The notes under the pieces: generated by a model
The model's input: the letters and a program-made list of their open reading frames with translations, nothing else
What the model was told of the DNA's origin: nothing
Database searches by the model: none
In this document: positions 1 through 13,964 of the stretch, in pieces
How positions within the stretch are numbered: the stretch's first letter is position 1
Layout: each line of letters begins with the position of its first letter
Assembly (NCBI GenBank): GCA_963930775.1
Contig: OZ005696.1
Span: 9,354,980-9,418,979, forward strand
Direction of reading: 5' to 3'
Origin: Cliona cf. orientalis
Lineage: Eukaryota > Porifera > Demospongiae > Clionaida > Clionaidae
DNA length: 64,000 nt
Translations under genes and position numbers: made by a program

Positions 1-218
1 TAACGAGATAGTGAGGGTGTGGTTGTCAGGCTTCCAGGGCTGGGGGGGGGGGGGGGCCTTGGGTGAAAGACTGGGTGCAAATTTGATAGATAATTCCACC
101 CCAGGGCCTGTGTTGTTAGGCTGTGAAACTGAGTAAATTGACACATTCAAAGCTGATTAGCTGCTGGTGATTGAACTGTGCCTGGAGAGAGAGAGAGAGA
201 GAGAGATATACAATGTAT

Positions 219-255
<37 letters not shown>

Positions 256-2931
256 GAGAGAGACGGGGAGGCAATGTCAAGTGGTGGGAGAGCTAACCTT
301 TTAGTTCAGGTTCGTTGCCTCTCTTTGAAGTCACCCCTCCTGCCTTCCCCCCTCAGTGCGTTAGGTTAGATCATGCCGCCATATCATTTTTCCATGTTAA
401 ATACCATATATTTAGCCGGATACAGAGAGTATACATAGTACACGTGCATTTCAAGGAGAGGAGGAAAGGAGAGAGAGATAGAGAGAGAGAAAGAGAATTT
501 GACAAAGGACTTTATGAGATATGCTGATTGTTTACCTAAGTGGTTCTAATGAGGTTGCCGGGAGCTGGCCTGTGTGTGGGGAATGGAGGGAGGGGTGGGC
601 TGAAGGTATCCCAACTATGCACCCATTTGCTGCCCATGAATATTGTTAGGCCGCTAGTTAGTTAAGTGCAGGGCTATGTTTTTCCCATAGTTGACAGTTT
701 GTTGGCTGGGCTATAATTGTGTGACCTGCCATTTACATTATCTTGACTTGCTTCTCTCTACTCAACCAAATCTCTCTTTCTTGTTCTCACCGATAGTTCT
801 CCCACAAAGCTTAATAGCTTAGGAGCCCTTTTTCTTGTAGCTATACCCTTCAGGAACTACAACTGTACTTCAAACGCAATACACACGCGACTATAGTACC
901 CAAATATGCATAATCTTTCATACGTTACACAAAATGCACGTATACTGCACATGTATATATGATATTATTTTGTTTTGAGTCGTGATGTGATCTGGATAGC
1001 ATGTGATTGTTATTGAGCCCCACCTCAAAACTGAGCACATTCTCTAGACCCAATCACCAGCTGCCTACTCTAGATCTCCTAACTGCCGAGATTCCATTGA
1101 TTTAATGAACCATTACTGCCTCAAGGTATGGTGGAAGGAGAAAGGGGGAGACAGAGAGAGAAAGAGAGAGAGGGAGAGAGAGATGTTTGTGATTTTGTGT
1201 GTGTACAGCAGTATAAGCACGAGTGTATGTATGTATGTGTGTGCGAACATATAGAATTCCACTGAGAATTGGCCTTAGTGTCAAGTTACTCTCTCTGGTT
1301 GACACGAGTACAGCTTTAGCAGGCAGCAGAACAACATGGCTCCTCTTTCCTCCATCCCTGACTATCTATCTATCTATCGCTAGCTAGCAAGATTAGATCG
1401 ATAATTGTGAAAGTATTAAATTAATCAGCAGCTGTTTGTAGTTTCGTGCGAAGGTGATGTAGCACCGAGTTGTGGCTGCTCGGAGAGCATCAAAATTCCA
1501 GCTGAATTCTTCTGGGGGGAAATAGGTAACAGAATATGGGTATCGATTCTCTAGCACCCTGAGCCTTCATCCTGTACCTATTCATAGAACTGAAATGAAT
1601 ATGTTTTTCAGCTATCAATGATTTTGTTACCCACTAGCAAATAATTTCTATTTGCTAGCTGGAGTCTCATTCATGATTGGTGGTTGTGACATTCATCGTC
1701 AATTGCGTCGCTGTGAGTGTGGCTATGAGCTCCATTGGCTTGTACAAGGAACCTCAATGGGCGATCGTGAATATCGTTAGGATATGTGGGTGTTGGACGG
1801 TGATAGATGCATCTGGCCAATAAGTGGTGTGCGTGTGTGCGCTTTGTCACCCTGATTGTTTGTGCAATTATTGACTTTTCTCTCCTCTCTCTGTCCTCTC
1901 TTTCTCTCTTCCCCCTCTCTTTCCCTCTCTTTTGATCGTTTTATCTCTCTCTCTAATGTTGGTACATGTTTGAGTATGCGCAAGTGTATGTGTGTGTCCC
2001 TGCATTATGTGTACTTAGTGTGTTTATCTAGCTCGCTCGGTGTGTGCAGCTGCAACCACTTATCTCATTCTTGTTTGTATTACTCCCCTAAGATACGCGC
2101 ACGCTTGGCCACTTGGCAGCGTTGCTGGCAAGCCATCGGTACACCACACACACATGCCAGCAACATGGCATCCTACACTCTACACTGCATTCACATACAC
2201 ACAGTACGTACGTACGTAACTAAGAACAGCTTCTTAGAACTACTGTACAGGTGTATGTCTTTGTGTACATCTTAGAAGGTGGAAAACAGAGGTGGAGGGT
2301 TGATTTAGAATTTCAAAAGTGTACACAGGGAATAAAATTATTGGAGTAAGTCTGATTTCGTGGTACTGGAGAACCAGCTGCTGGAGTTTTTCGTGATTAA
2401 GTATTATGTAGCTGTACAACATATCTGTTGATTGTGTAAAAGAGAGAGAGGAGTGGGGGTATTACCTAGGGGAACTGCTGCCAGGATAGTGTGGTTATTC
2501 AAACTCAAAGGGATTGTCCTCCAAAACAATCTAGTTTCCTTATCAGGATGCCTATAATATTGTGTTTCTTATTATTTTTTGCTGAGCAGGCCCTTCTTTA
2601 GTGACCCTAGTCTACAGATCTATAGGGGGCATCTGTCTCAATATGGTGGGCAAACTGTCTTAATTTGACAAGGCTTCTCTGCCAAATGTTGTCCTAATGA
2701 TCCACACAGCCATGCAGTTTCACTGTCTGATATTTGTCTCTAAGTGAACAGAAAATCTGTTTTCGTGAATGCTGATTGTGTACTGTCCTTGTGATAAATG
2801 GGTAGTTTTAGGAATCTCAACAACACATGTATGTAGGGCACTAATCTTATACATATGTACATAGTGGTTTGGTGCATATAACTATAGCTTTCTCTCTCCC
2901 TCTCCCTCCTTCCCTCCCCCTGCCATTACAG
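1..2931. other. Non-coding stretch upstream of the first visible liprin exon
   Basis: No convincing exon was found here. The first liprin exon opens with a splice acceptor, so this is probably intron or upstream gene sequence. It holds a 15-base G run (42-56), a (GA)n tract at about 185-270, further GA-rich patches near 470-495 and 1150-1183, and a CT-rich patch at about 1875-1950. Open frames across these tracts give only Arg-Glu or Ser-Leu repeats. Remaining liprin exons may lie here unrecognised or before the window. Confidence 0.5.
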
Positions 2932-3549
2932 AAGGTCTTGATCTCAGCCAGAGCAGCATGATCCAGGGATCGACCAAAGGCCCCACCCCCATCGGCTACC
3001 CCTACCACTCCGTCTCCCCCGAGCTAAAGGAACACTGGAGGATTCTCGATGAGGTGAAGACAGTGCCGTTTCATCGATGGGAGAAGCAGGCCATTCTGGC
3101 TTGGATGGAGACAAAGCTAGGTTAGTACTCTCTCTCTCTCTCTCTCTCACCCTCCTTCTCACTTTATGTGTATGTGAGTGTGTACATCCTCCTCCCCATA
3201 AGAAAAAGCTACCATTATTATTAGATTACACCCGAAGCTGTTTCCCTCCCCATTCCCTCTTCTGTGTCCCTCTGCTGTTGAGCAGCTGCTCTGTTTTTGC
3301 CTCCTAATTGTTCTGTGATTGGCTCCAGGGCCAAGAGCCAGGTCTAGCTCTTTGGTAGAGCTCTAAGCTAGTCCTTATTAAGCAGTGTGTCGCTGTAAAT
3401 AGGGTGTAGGATGATGTAGCTGGAAAATTTTGTTAATAGTGTGTTGGTAGTGAGTGGGATGTTTACTTTGTGGCCCTGGCCTGCTGATATATACTCTGTC
3501 TTGTTTTGTTCCAACATCCTCCCAGCTGTAGTGTTTCTCATGCTGCTAC

Positions 3550-3605
<56 letters not shown>

Positions 3606-3612
3606 CCCCCCC

Positions 3613-3668
<56 letters not shown>

Positions 3669-5006
3669 AGTGCAGTGCTAGCTATAGAATGAATCCTGGA
3701 AATGTCCATTAGTGCATGCATGAGTATAGCTATTAATTAAAGAAATTAATTTCAATCTTCAAACTATGTGGCATGCATGTAGTGGTGTAACAATTCTGAG
3801 AAGAAATATTTAGGGCATAACAAGCGCCTATAGCTAGCTAAGCTATCCTTCTGAAATACAGGCACCTTCATTACCTGTACCCTACCCAAGAGCTAATTCA
3901 GTGGTGTCCACAATAGAAATCGATATTTCATTGTTCACGTACAACGCCCAGTAGAGTCAGTGTAGTTGGTTCAATGAATAGAAGGACAGCGCTATGTGTC
4001 CGGTGTCCAGAGTCAGGCTAGTGTAGTGAATATGGAGATGCATTGGGTGATAGTCATATTCACAGAGTTTCTTTGAATACTGTTTGATAGGGTAGATGGT
4101 GATAATACTGCTATACATTAATCTGCTGTTAAAGGGTATTTGGGTTACCATGGTTAAAACATGAGCTGACTAAAGATAGGCCTAACAGTGGCTTTGTGTA
4201 TGGGGGACATCAAAGGGAGTGGAAATAGTCAAAGATGCTATGAATAAGGGTAGCCACCTTCTTAGCTTGGTGCTGGTGGTTCTGTGCATAATGGACCATG
4301 AGTGAGAAATGAGATACAGACACATGGGCATACACTTGTCGAAAAATGGTTCAATGACAATCTTATCGATAGTGCCTATGCATTAATTTTGTTTGTTTAT
4401 GACACTTCTCCATCACTTAAGCTGAACAGCATTAAAAAAGCATTTAGTACTGATTTCTACCTCCTTAGTGTGCCATAATGCACAATTTTAGGAAGCTTTT
4501 AAGCTTCTGGGGTGGGTACATTAATTTTGAACACAAAGAAGAGCATCTGTAAAGAGAGAGAGAGATGACCTCAGTTGTGTATGGGAGCCTCCTAATGCAC
4601 TTCTGGTCAAAGCCCAGCTTCTCTGCTAGGCCTGGTAGCCTAAAATAGGCAATTGCACCAATCATGGGAGGGAGTTTGGCTTATTTTGGCTTATCAACAG
4701 CCATGAAGGATTTCACAGGACCTAACCACAAATTGCTGACTGTGGGAAAGAGCCCAGCTAACTAGTGAATCCCATAGACTATCCCTCTCTCCCTGGCCCT
4801 GTATATAGCCTTGGCTGACATGCTGGCTGTGTGTGTGAGAGAGGAAGTCCTACTTAGGTGGGGCTGTAGTTTGAGGGATGCTCTGGAACGTGGTTTACCA
4901 TTCATGGTGCGGTTGGAATGATAGGTACATGTTGGTGACTGGCAGATACTGCATTATTACAATTATTATACACAGTTATTGAGGATCAGCATTATTAATC
5001 ACTTAT

Positions 5007-5049
<43 letters not shown>

Positions 5050-8000
5050 GGCATGAGTCAGTATGTAGCCAACGCTCGTGACAAGATCACCTCTGCCACC
5101 ATGATGCTGGCTCTCTCTGAGCCGGACATGGAGAAGAAGCTTGGCATTTCTAACCCTCTCCATCGAAGGAAGCTCAAGCTAGCCCTGGACTACCAGAAGT
5201 CACCCGAAGAGTGAGTTTCTCTCTGAGAGAGAGGAGAAGGAGAGAGAGAGAGGGAGAGGGAGAGAGAGAGAGAGAATTTATGTAATAAATGAGTGTGTTT
5301 ATATTTCGGTGAATTTCTGTTTGCATGCATTCAAAAGGAAGGGAATGTTAGTTTGGTGGATATCACAGTGGGAATTGACTTAATAAAGACAGTTACTTGG
5401 CAAAGCTCCCTGCTCTGTGATTGTCCACATAACGAGTATTAAAAAGGGGAGCTTTTTCGCAGCAGCAAAAGGCTCTAGACGTATCGTTGGTGACACAGGC
5501 ACACTGTTTATCATTCGATACCAGCATCCTCCATTTTGCTTATGATACTGTATATATAGTCCTGTGTGCTGACGGGCTTCTCTTGTTGACAAAGTGTGTA
5601 TTTTGGAAATAAATCACTAGCTTGTGCTACAGCTACATGTACATGTGTCTGCATGCATGTACATGTAGCTTCATGACATGTACATGCTGGGCCTACACAA
5701 AGCTAGCTACATGTACATGTACATGTAGCTTGATAAAGTGTTTACAGTGAATGAGGTGATTAGTTGCCCTACTGAATGTGATTCCAAAGAAAGGGGGAGA
5801 GAAAGTGAGAAAGGAAGAGAGGGGGAGAGGGATGAAAGAGAGAGAAAGGGAGCAAGCCATGTTGTGGAGATTCCCCTAGTGCTTTCACAAAAGTGCAGCA
5901 GTCAGCTTCAAAAGCATGACTGGTAAAAAGCAAACAAAATAACTATTACGTGCACTAGCATAAAAATTAAAAAGTATGCACTTATCCCTGAAGAGGACTA
6001 CCTATAGCTATAGAGAATCTAGTCGAAACGTCGGCAAATTTTGCCGAACAGTTAAGTTGTCAGTAGAGAATTTTTGTTTATTTCATACACTTGTGGAGTA
6101 TGTAAAAATAGGTGGCAATAATGTCTAAGCTACGATTAACATGTACAATCTGTTGCAGCTGTTGCTAATGTTCAGCCAAGGCGTAGGCACAAGCACACGC
6201 ACGATCATAATTATATTATATAAATTATATATAGCATCATAGCCAGTAATTATTATTATGCTCCCCCAAGTGCGTATGTCACCACCTACGCCATGTGGGA
6301 GCTAGGGCTCTACAGACCTACAGACCTGGCTGTGATGAGCTATGGAAGCCAACTCTGGAGGCAGCTACCTGCCAAATAGCTAATGACTTTTCAAGTGGAA
6401 ACAACATGTTTACAAGAGCTTCAGAGCTTTAGAGCCTACACATATTATGATAGTGGCTACCAGCCCATTGTCTGATCGATAATTGTATTATTAAAGTTAT
6501 AAAATATGTAAAATTAAGAGGCTAACACACACGTGCATTTGTCAGGACACGGTACTTAATCTTTTTGTTGGGTGCACCTGCATGCATGTGGTCATCGCTC
6601 GTTCAATTGGTTTCCATTGATCAGAGTATTAGGTTTACCATTGCCCACCTCCAGGGATAGATAGTTGTAGATTGGGATTTATGCTTAATTATTGTTGCTA
6701 ATAAAATGATACTTAATTAATAGTGGGCATATGTGGCTGCCATGGCAACCAGCTGGAGCATGTGACCACCTGGTCCCTCTGTAATCCAATCAGGTTCAAG
6801 TGTATGTAAGTCTTTAGTATGAAGTGTTGTCCATTAACATCTCCAGGGTATAATGATAAATTATTATTATGGGGTATGGGGCAGGGCCCCTGTTTATACA
6901 CTGAATGCATGGCATGCTTGTGGTGGTATTCAATACTGTATCAAATTGGGTTAATAGTGAATTAAAATTCCTTGAGGCTACTTGAGTTACATGTGCATAA
7001 ACTAGTAGAATAAAAATTGATTTGTATGTAGATTTCTTATGACTGATTGAGAGAGGGAGGGGTTGGGGGGGGGTAGAGATACACAAAATAAAGTCGGCTA
7101 CATCACTGCCTGTCTATGCTATGCAGTTAACCTGTGGTGTTTTATATATACTTCTCTAACTTGTTTCTGCAGCTGCCAGTACCCCCTGGCCGCCAATATC
7201 GACCACAGCTGGGTGGCATTCGAGTGGGCAACTGATTGTGGTCTTCCACACCTCACCGAGATGCTGACAGCCAACCTCGTCGATGGGCTGGTACTAAATT
7301 CCCTCTCCAAGGATGACATACGCAAGCTGCTCAAGGTGACCAAGAAGATCGACCAGCTCAGCTTCTTGTCCGGAGTCGAGCTGCTCAGGATGCACGAGTT
7401 CAGACGCGAGGCAATCCAGGAGCATCGCCGTAGCAACCTTAACCCGCTTTACTGGACGAACAGGGATGTGTCCGACTGGCTCAGGGATATTGAATTAGAG
7501 GTAAGGTAGATTCTGTACACATAATATTATAATTATCCAATATTATGATATTATAGCATCATAATCTTGTTGGTAGTATGACATAATCTTACAAAAATTT
7601 GATAATGAATACTAAATTACGAGTATACAGAGCTCTTACTGATGTTCAAATTACTAATTTTTAAATTTATGATGGCATATTATATCCGTGTTGGTTCAGA
7701 TGTGCTAAGTGGGGCAATACAGTTATGTATTAATGCCAGTACATGTATGTGCTAAAGTAGGTTTGTGTAGGGGTACCTCGGTGGATAACCCTGTGCTTTG
7801 ATAGTGTCCGCCCTCCTTTCGTCCAGTCGATCTGTACTGTCCCCCCTACCTTCTTCCTTATCCTGTCGATAGTAACAGCTACCACGGCCCGGCCACATGC
7901 GCTATGCTGCATGTACAATTTGTAACATGTACATGTAATCTGTAGCATGTACATGTACATGTAGCTGTGGGTGTACATGTAGGATGTTTGTGCGTCTGAT

Positions 8001-8222
8001 TAGAGAGCGTGTGTGTCGAGTCACTTAATCCCAAATTACTCGACCGTTTCTAATTGACTAATGATTTATACACCCCATTTGAAAATCTCTTGCTAATTCA
8101 CCAAGCATGTGCATGTACTTGACACATACTAGCTATCATAGGCACAGGTGTACACGTACATAAAATTGTATAGTGTATACGTCTTTGTCATGTACTCTCC
8201 CTCCCTTCCCTCCCCCCCCCCC

Positions 8223-8257
<35 letters not shown>

Positions 8258-9344
8258 CAGGACTATGCTAAGAACATCACCGGTAAGGCGGTCCATGGTG
8301 CCCTTCTCTTCCTGGAGCGAGGTCACTTCACTGCCGACCATCTTGCCCATATCCTCAAGATACCCATGAGTAAGAGCCAGGCTAGGAAGCACTTGGCAAC
8401 CAAGCTGGCATCCCTCTTCACAGAAGATCTCAGCGAGTAAGTTATTACATCATCATTACATCATTTTCTATGAACATACAATGTACAGTAATTGTATCAC
8501 CAGCCATCATCAATTAATTTTTGGATGCTGCACTATACTTGATAATTACATCATCATTACCTCATCTATCTCTTCCAGTGCACATCATATTCCCAACAAT
8601 CTCTTCTCCAACTCTCCCCTCGGTCTCAGTCCGCACAGTCAGCCGGGCTCCGAGTCTCCAGATCGCCGAATCAGCAATTCTGGCTTCACCCCTCGTGGGG
8701 GGTCACCCCTTAATCAGTCGACTCGTACCTCGTCCCCCCGATCTCCTCCCCCTGGGGCCGACTGTCCGCATCCCACTCGTATGAACAGCCTCGCCCATCG
8801 ATCCCTCCCTCCTGGTTCTCTGGGCGGAGCCAGTGGGGGTGGGGAAAGTCCTGTCGCCAGTAGCTACACTCCGCCCACCCAGCCCGGCTCGGCTACGTCC
8901 CAGGCGCCACCGATGTCGTTCCAGCGGACCACATCCCAACCAAACGTGTTGTTTGTTGGTGACAAGCACTCTCCTAATCAGAGGAGGAACACCATTTCTG
9001 CAGAGGAGAGAATAAGACTCAGCCTGAGAGTAAGTACACAATGTCATGTATTTCAATGTGTTTATATATATGTACCTGTAATAGGGAATAAATTTGTGGT
9101 GGTAAATTATTGTAAAAATAATTGTACATGTGCTTACTGGGGAGTATAGGACCATGGTTGTGTACAGTATCACGGAATGGATGTCGAAAAATTGTACTAC
9201 GAGTATTAATTTTGTCACTAATTGCAGGAGTCTGCCCTTCGTTCTGTGGCCACATCAGTGCACGGCAACGGAGCCCAGGGACAGGGGCAGGGGCAGCAGC
9301 CTCGCAGCGTCACCCCAACCATACTCAGCAGCACAACTGTTTGA
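2932..9344 (+). CDS. PPFIA-like: Liprin family scaffold protein (3 SAM domains), 5' partial
   Basis: Liprins are cytoplasmic scaffolds that organise adhesion and presynaptic-type complexes. Exons: 2932-3120, 5051-5210, 7173-7500, 8261-8436, 8579-9029, 9228-9344; frames join across every junction to give 472 visible residues. SAM1 spans exons 1-2 (motifs GMSQYV, LGISNPLHRRKLKLAL). SAM2 is in exon 3 (DHSWVAFEW, GLPHLTEML, VDGLVL). SAM3 spans exons 3-4 (WTNRDVSDWLRDIEL, then VHGALLFLE). The order and spacing match the liprin C-terminal half. SAM1 has liprin-beta-like features, while the SAM2-SAM3 linker and SAM3 look more liprin-alpha-like, so the subfamily is unsettled. The last two exons encode a Ser/Pro/Gly-rich tail ending in TTV, which fits a class I PDZ ligand. 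The first exon needs one base from an upstream exon, so the N-terminal coiled-coil half is missing from view. Acceptors at 5051 and 8261 follow long TC tracts. Confidence 0.87.
3552..3668. repeat. Compound (CT)n-(C)n-(CT)n microsatellite
   Basis: A CT dinucleotide tract is interrupted by about 21 C (roughly 3603-3623) and then resumes. It lies in the liprin intron 3121-5050. Apart from this tract, a shorter TC tract at 5012-5048 and scattered AT-rich sequence, I see nothing else in that intron. Confidence 0.95.
5211..7172. other. Large liprin intron with GA and ACATGT repeats
   Basis: The intron begins with a (GA)n patch (5222-5274). Several runs of the self-complementary hexamer ACATGT lie at about 5629-5730. 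A short perfect palindrome around a TTTT/AAAA core (CGGCAAATTTTGCCG) lies near 6032-6046, next to a GTCGAAACGTCGG motif resembling the tail of some dispersed repeats. No exon or RNA gene was recognised. The next intron (7501-8260) has a second ACATGT cluster at about 7918-7976 and a C/CT tract before its acceptor. Confidence 0.6.
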
Positions 9345-9700
9345 CCAAGCTATATATAATTATTTACTGTAATTAATTTTTCTGCACCATCGTCTCTTTT
9401 TTTGATTAGTCATAATTATTTTTTTATAACACCAGCTTATTTTTAGCTCATCAATTTATCGATTCATTCTATTTCTGTAAGCTTATTTATAGTGTAAGTA
9501 TGCTATTACCATAGAATCATGATGGAAACAACAGTCCAAGTTCGCTGGCGACCATTTCCTAGCCCCTATAGCAAGCGAATTTAGTGGGCATTATTTGGAG
9601 TATGGGTGTGCTTTAATTGGAAACGACGGCCATGTGGTTCCGTCAGTTCGGGAAAGTGTTTCGTGCGTTTGGAATTGGAGTGCTTAGGCTTTTATGAGTC
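9345..9700. promoter_or_regulatory. Liprin 3' UTR and SMCO4 5' region
   Basis: This 356-base gap separates the liprin stop from the SMCO4 start. It is AT-rich at first, then more mixed from about 9530, which fits a 3' UTR followed by a compact promoter. No TATA box stands out. An upstream out-of-frame ATG sits at 9694, seven bases before the chosen SMCO4 start. Confidence 0.4.
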
Positions 9701-9880
9701 ATGGTGAGGCAGCTGAAAGGACCCGTAAAGAAGGAGACAAAGAAAGAACGTCGGCAGAGGAGGGGGGAGAACGCCGCTGCTAAACAGAAAGCTTTGACCA
9801 TTGCTATTCCCGTCCTGATCGGCTTGTTGGTTTTGCTGTTCGTGTACTTTTACTTCGCGACCAAGTCGAAGCGGACCTAG
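9701..9880 (+). CDS. SMCO4: SMCO4 homologue, 59-aa single-pass membrane protein
   Basis: A single-exon gene of 59 residues, the same length as the vertebrate SMCO4 (single-pass membrane and coiled-coil domain-containing protein 4) as I recall it. The N-terminus MVRQLKGPVKKETKKE matches the family start (M-RQLKG-PKKET), with one extra residue after Met. A basic, charged stretch (about residues 8-30) precedes a hydrophobic segment (about 33-54: LTIAIPVLIGLLVLLFVYFY) and a short ATKSKRT tail. The protein's biochemical role is not established. It lies 356 bp after the liprin stop and 168 bp before ESF1, on the same strand. It is easily missed because of its size. Confidence 0.9.
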   Translation: MVRQLKGPVKKETKKERRQRRGENAAAKQKALTIAIPVLIGLLVLLFVYFYFATKSKRT

Positions 9881-10048
9881 GATTTGGAGCGAAGGAGAAA
9901 AATCATACCATAGGCCCAGTTCAACATAGTATAGTATTAAAATCACATAGTTTTAGCAGCCAAAAATCAGAATTTTTTCACCTAAACGTTTTAAGTTATT
10001 TTTAGTACGTACCAACAAAGTAGAGAGTAGGATTAACATAATTTAGCT

Positions 10049-13000
10049 ATGGATGACCCTCGTTTCAAACATGTTGCTACTGATCCTCGCTTCAAGGTGA
10101 GTGTGCATACTGTGAAATATATGTGTAAACTCCATGTGTCTAGTAGATTTTTGATTTATAATTTTAATTATTTGTGCACCTTGGTTGTGAAGGTAGCGTT
10201 TCCACACAAAAAAATAAAGTTTTTCAAAACTTCTCAAAACTCTTGTAGGACGAAGATATTCTTGGACTAACACTAATTCTCACTCCAGGTCACGCCCCCA
10301 TGTTCATTTGCCGAGATATCGAGACTTTAATTATTCTCCAAATTTTGGCAAAATTCGCCAAAACGTGGGGTACCATCGTTATACAGTATGGTAAACGCTT
10401 CCTCATACTGTCACTGGATGAGGACGATCAATTTAGTAAGGCAGCCACAATAAATCACAGGTTGGAGCATATTAACCATCTGGCGCGACAATTTCGCCAA
10501 AAAACGCGAAAATTTTGTATCTCCATGTAGGAGTAATTTTGCACAGTATCATTCGAAATTTAGGGACCGTCCCAGTAGGCTAGCTAAATGCCGCAAAATG
10601 AGTGGTTTTTGGAAAGTTTGATTTTTTCGTTGGATACCCTAGTGAAGGGGGTACATTTCATGTGTGTAGTCTCTAGTTTCAATATAGCATGGAAGTTGAG
10701 TGCTTGCACCTGAAACTGTTCACCTAGCTTCCTGAATGTGTCTTCACCACAGACCAAACTGTCCATCATTAATGCTCATTCTTCCTCACAATCAGTTATC
10801 AGTTAGTCTCACTGTCTCTTCCTTCATCATTCCAGGCCATTCCCAGGAGGGCTAGGAAGGTCAAGATTGACTCCAGGTTTCAGTCCATGTTCACTGATAA
10901 GAAATTCAAAATCAAATGTACATGCTGCTAGTTGACGATTATGTGCTTGGTGCATTTTGTAATGTTTTTTTTTTTTCGTTTAGATGCTGTGGATCGCAGA
11001 GGTCGAAAGGTCAAGCAGTCCTCATCGGAAGATTTAAGAAAGTTCTACGATCTGGATGGTAAGGGAGATTTGACAATTTTTGCCACCCAATAAAAATTAA
11101 TAATAATATCGATTTCCCAATGGTAGATGAAGAGGCTCCTATAAAGGGCAAAATAAGGAAAAATGAAGAAGATTCCCATACTACCAATGATGATGACATC
11201 ATTGCTGATAGTGGGGATTCCCCTGGTGACATCGCTAGCGAGAGTGATATCGACAATGATGATAGCTCCTCTTCCACGGACATTGACGATTTCACCTTTG
11301 ACCTTGCAGCGGCTCCATCGTCCTCGGAGGGCGTGGTCCATGGGTGGGGGGAGGTGGCGAGGGATGGGCGTGTCCCTCACTCCGAGGAGACCAGCCACAG
11401 ACTAGCCGTGTGTAACATGGACTGGGACAGACTCTCTGCAAATGACGTATTTGGTGAGTAGCAGCTTAACATTAGCCAAGTATGCTATTGACAGGAGTAG
11501 ATTAGATACTCTTGCTATTGAAGAGGGATTCTTGAAATATTGAGCTACTTGATATCATGTGTATACGTCAATGACTTTTTGCAGTCATATTCCATACATG
11601 TTTGAACTTGTTAGTGTTTAAGTATTGGCTTTTGCCTGCACATTTGTATAAAATTTGATATCATCATATTGCATCATAGTTCTTCTGAGTTCCTTCAAGC
11701 CTCGTGGAGGGAGCATTGTCAAGGTGAGCATCTACCCCAGCGACTTTGGGCTGGAGCGGCTGGCCCAGGAGGAGAGGGAGGGACCCTCGGAACTGCTGCA
11801 TCACGACAGTGAGGATGAGGGGGTGGAGTCTTCTGATGAGGGGCGGGGTTACTCCACCGAGAAGCTTAGGAGCTACCAACTGAATCGACTGAAGTGAGTA
11901 ACTTACCGTGGTAATGTCCTTCACTGTAAGCTTTGAAAGGTGTCAGATATATACATTGTACAAGTTCACTGGAAAATTGACCATTTGTCCCTTCCCTGGG
12001 TGGCTCATATACTCCAACTACTATATAGCCAGAAATTGAGCTTGAGGACTATATAGGCTAAGTGTGCACTATTACATGTGCTTGCTAGTACTGAAATGAC
12101 ACTTCATCTGTACTGTAGGTACTACTATGCAGTGGTAGAGTGCGACAGTAAAGCCACTGCAGAGGTGATTTATGATCAGTGCGATGGATTGGAGTACGAG
12201 TGCAGCGGGGGACAGGTTGATCTGAGGTACATGCATGTGAGAAGTGGTGAAGATGTCATGTGACATGCATATCTGATCACATGGCTGTCACGTGACCCTC
12301 TAGGTTCATACCTGATGACGTGACATTTGACGATCGAGAGCCCAAGTCGGTGGCCACTGAGTCAAGCATACCAGCTAATTTTACTCCCTCCAAGTGAGCC
12401 CACTCTGCGAGCCTGTATCACACTCAAATCACATGACTATCACATGACTGTCACATGATATCTGTTACAGTTTCGTGAATACAGCTCTCCAGCAGTCCAA
12501 GGTTGAGATGACCTGGGATGAAACGGACCCCAAGAGGCTGCAGACAACCATGAGAAAGTAGAAACAGTTGACCAATAATTTGAGCCAAAAATGAGTCACC
12601 CTTTCTCTCTATCTTTTTGTAGATTCACCAAGGAGGATGTGCAGAGTATGGACTTTGGTGCGTATTTAGCTTCATCCTCGTCAGAAGGCAGCGGTGATGA
12701 AGGGGAGGGGCCAAGTAGGCGGGGCCAAGAGGCAGCTACTGCTTATGGGGGTGATAGAATCACAAAATATAAGGTACCACCTCACGCCTGGTGTGTAGTT
12801 TTGAGATTAGTAACAGTTGCTGTGTTTGTGCTGTGTATTATGTAGGCATTGCTTGAGGGATGCCGAGAGGACAAAGGTCAAAGTGGTACTGAAGAAGAGA
12901 TGGAGATCACATGGGAGCCAGGTAGTCAGTGATGTAATTATGACAACACATGATAATTTAGAGCCTCACTTAACTTGCAGGACTGAATGAGACGACAAAG

Positions 13001-13906
13001 CATCTTTTGAAGAAAAAAGCTGGTACATATCGCCCTTGGTACTACCTCCCTCTGTAGCTCTATACACACATTTAGAGTTTATAGAATGTTATGGGATAGG
13101 CTCGTAGGTGTATGCAATGTACCATTCTTCAGATGGTGGAAGTGGTGGTACAGAAAAGACAACATGGGAGAAGTATCTCAAGGAGAGGAAACGAAAGAAA
13201 AAGGAGAAGAGATCAAAAATCAAGGAGATCCAACTGGAGGAAGGAGAGGGGAAGGAGGAGGACAATAATGATGTAGGATTTGATGACCCGTTCTTCCAGC
13301 ATGATATCACCACGGCGACTGCGGTGAGTAATGGAGAGAGCACTACTATAGATAGGAATGTGTGTACTACATGGTCTATCTCTGTAGAGGTCCAAGAAGA
13401 CAAAGAGAAGCAAACTGAGTCAAGAAGAGCTGGAGAGAGACAAGAAGGAGAAGGTGAGATCATTGAAGGTCTAAAGAGAGCTGATTCATGCCATAATTTC
13501 AAACCAATTTTATGTGATACACACCTGTGTGGTATTTCCAGAGTGAGCTCGAGCTTCTAATGTTGGAGGATGGGGAGGGGGAGGAGAGCTCCAGACAGCA
13601 CTTCCATCTCCCAGCCATCATAAAGGAGGAGAGAGACTCCAATAAGAAGAAGCAGAGGTTACATCGTCAGGGAAAGAAGGGAAAGAGAGACAGGGCTACT
13701 GGGGAGGATGAGGAGGAGGAGAGGGACACTGCTCCCCCCGGCCTCAGAGATGGATTCCAGATTGACCTCACTGACCCTAGATTTAGTGCCCTCTATGAGT
13801 CTCATCTTTATGCACCTGACCCAGCGAACCCAAACTACAAGTGAGTCATTCAGAATATTGACTGTGATGAAGCTTAATGTCACTTTGTCCGATATTATGG
13901 CACAAG

Positions 13907-13964
<58 letters not shown>

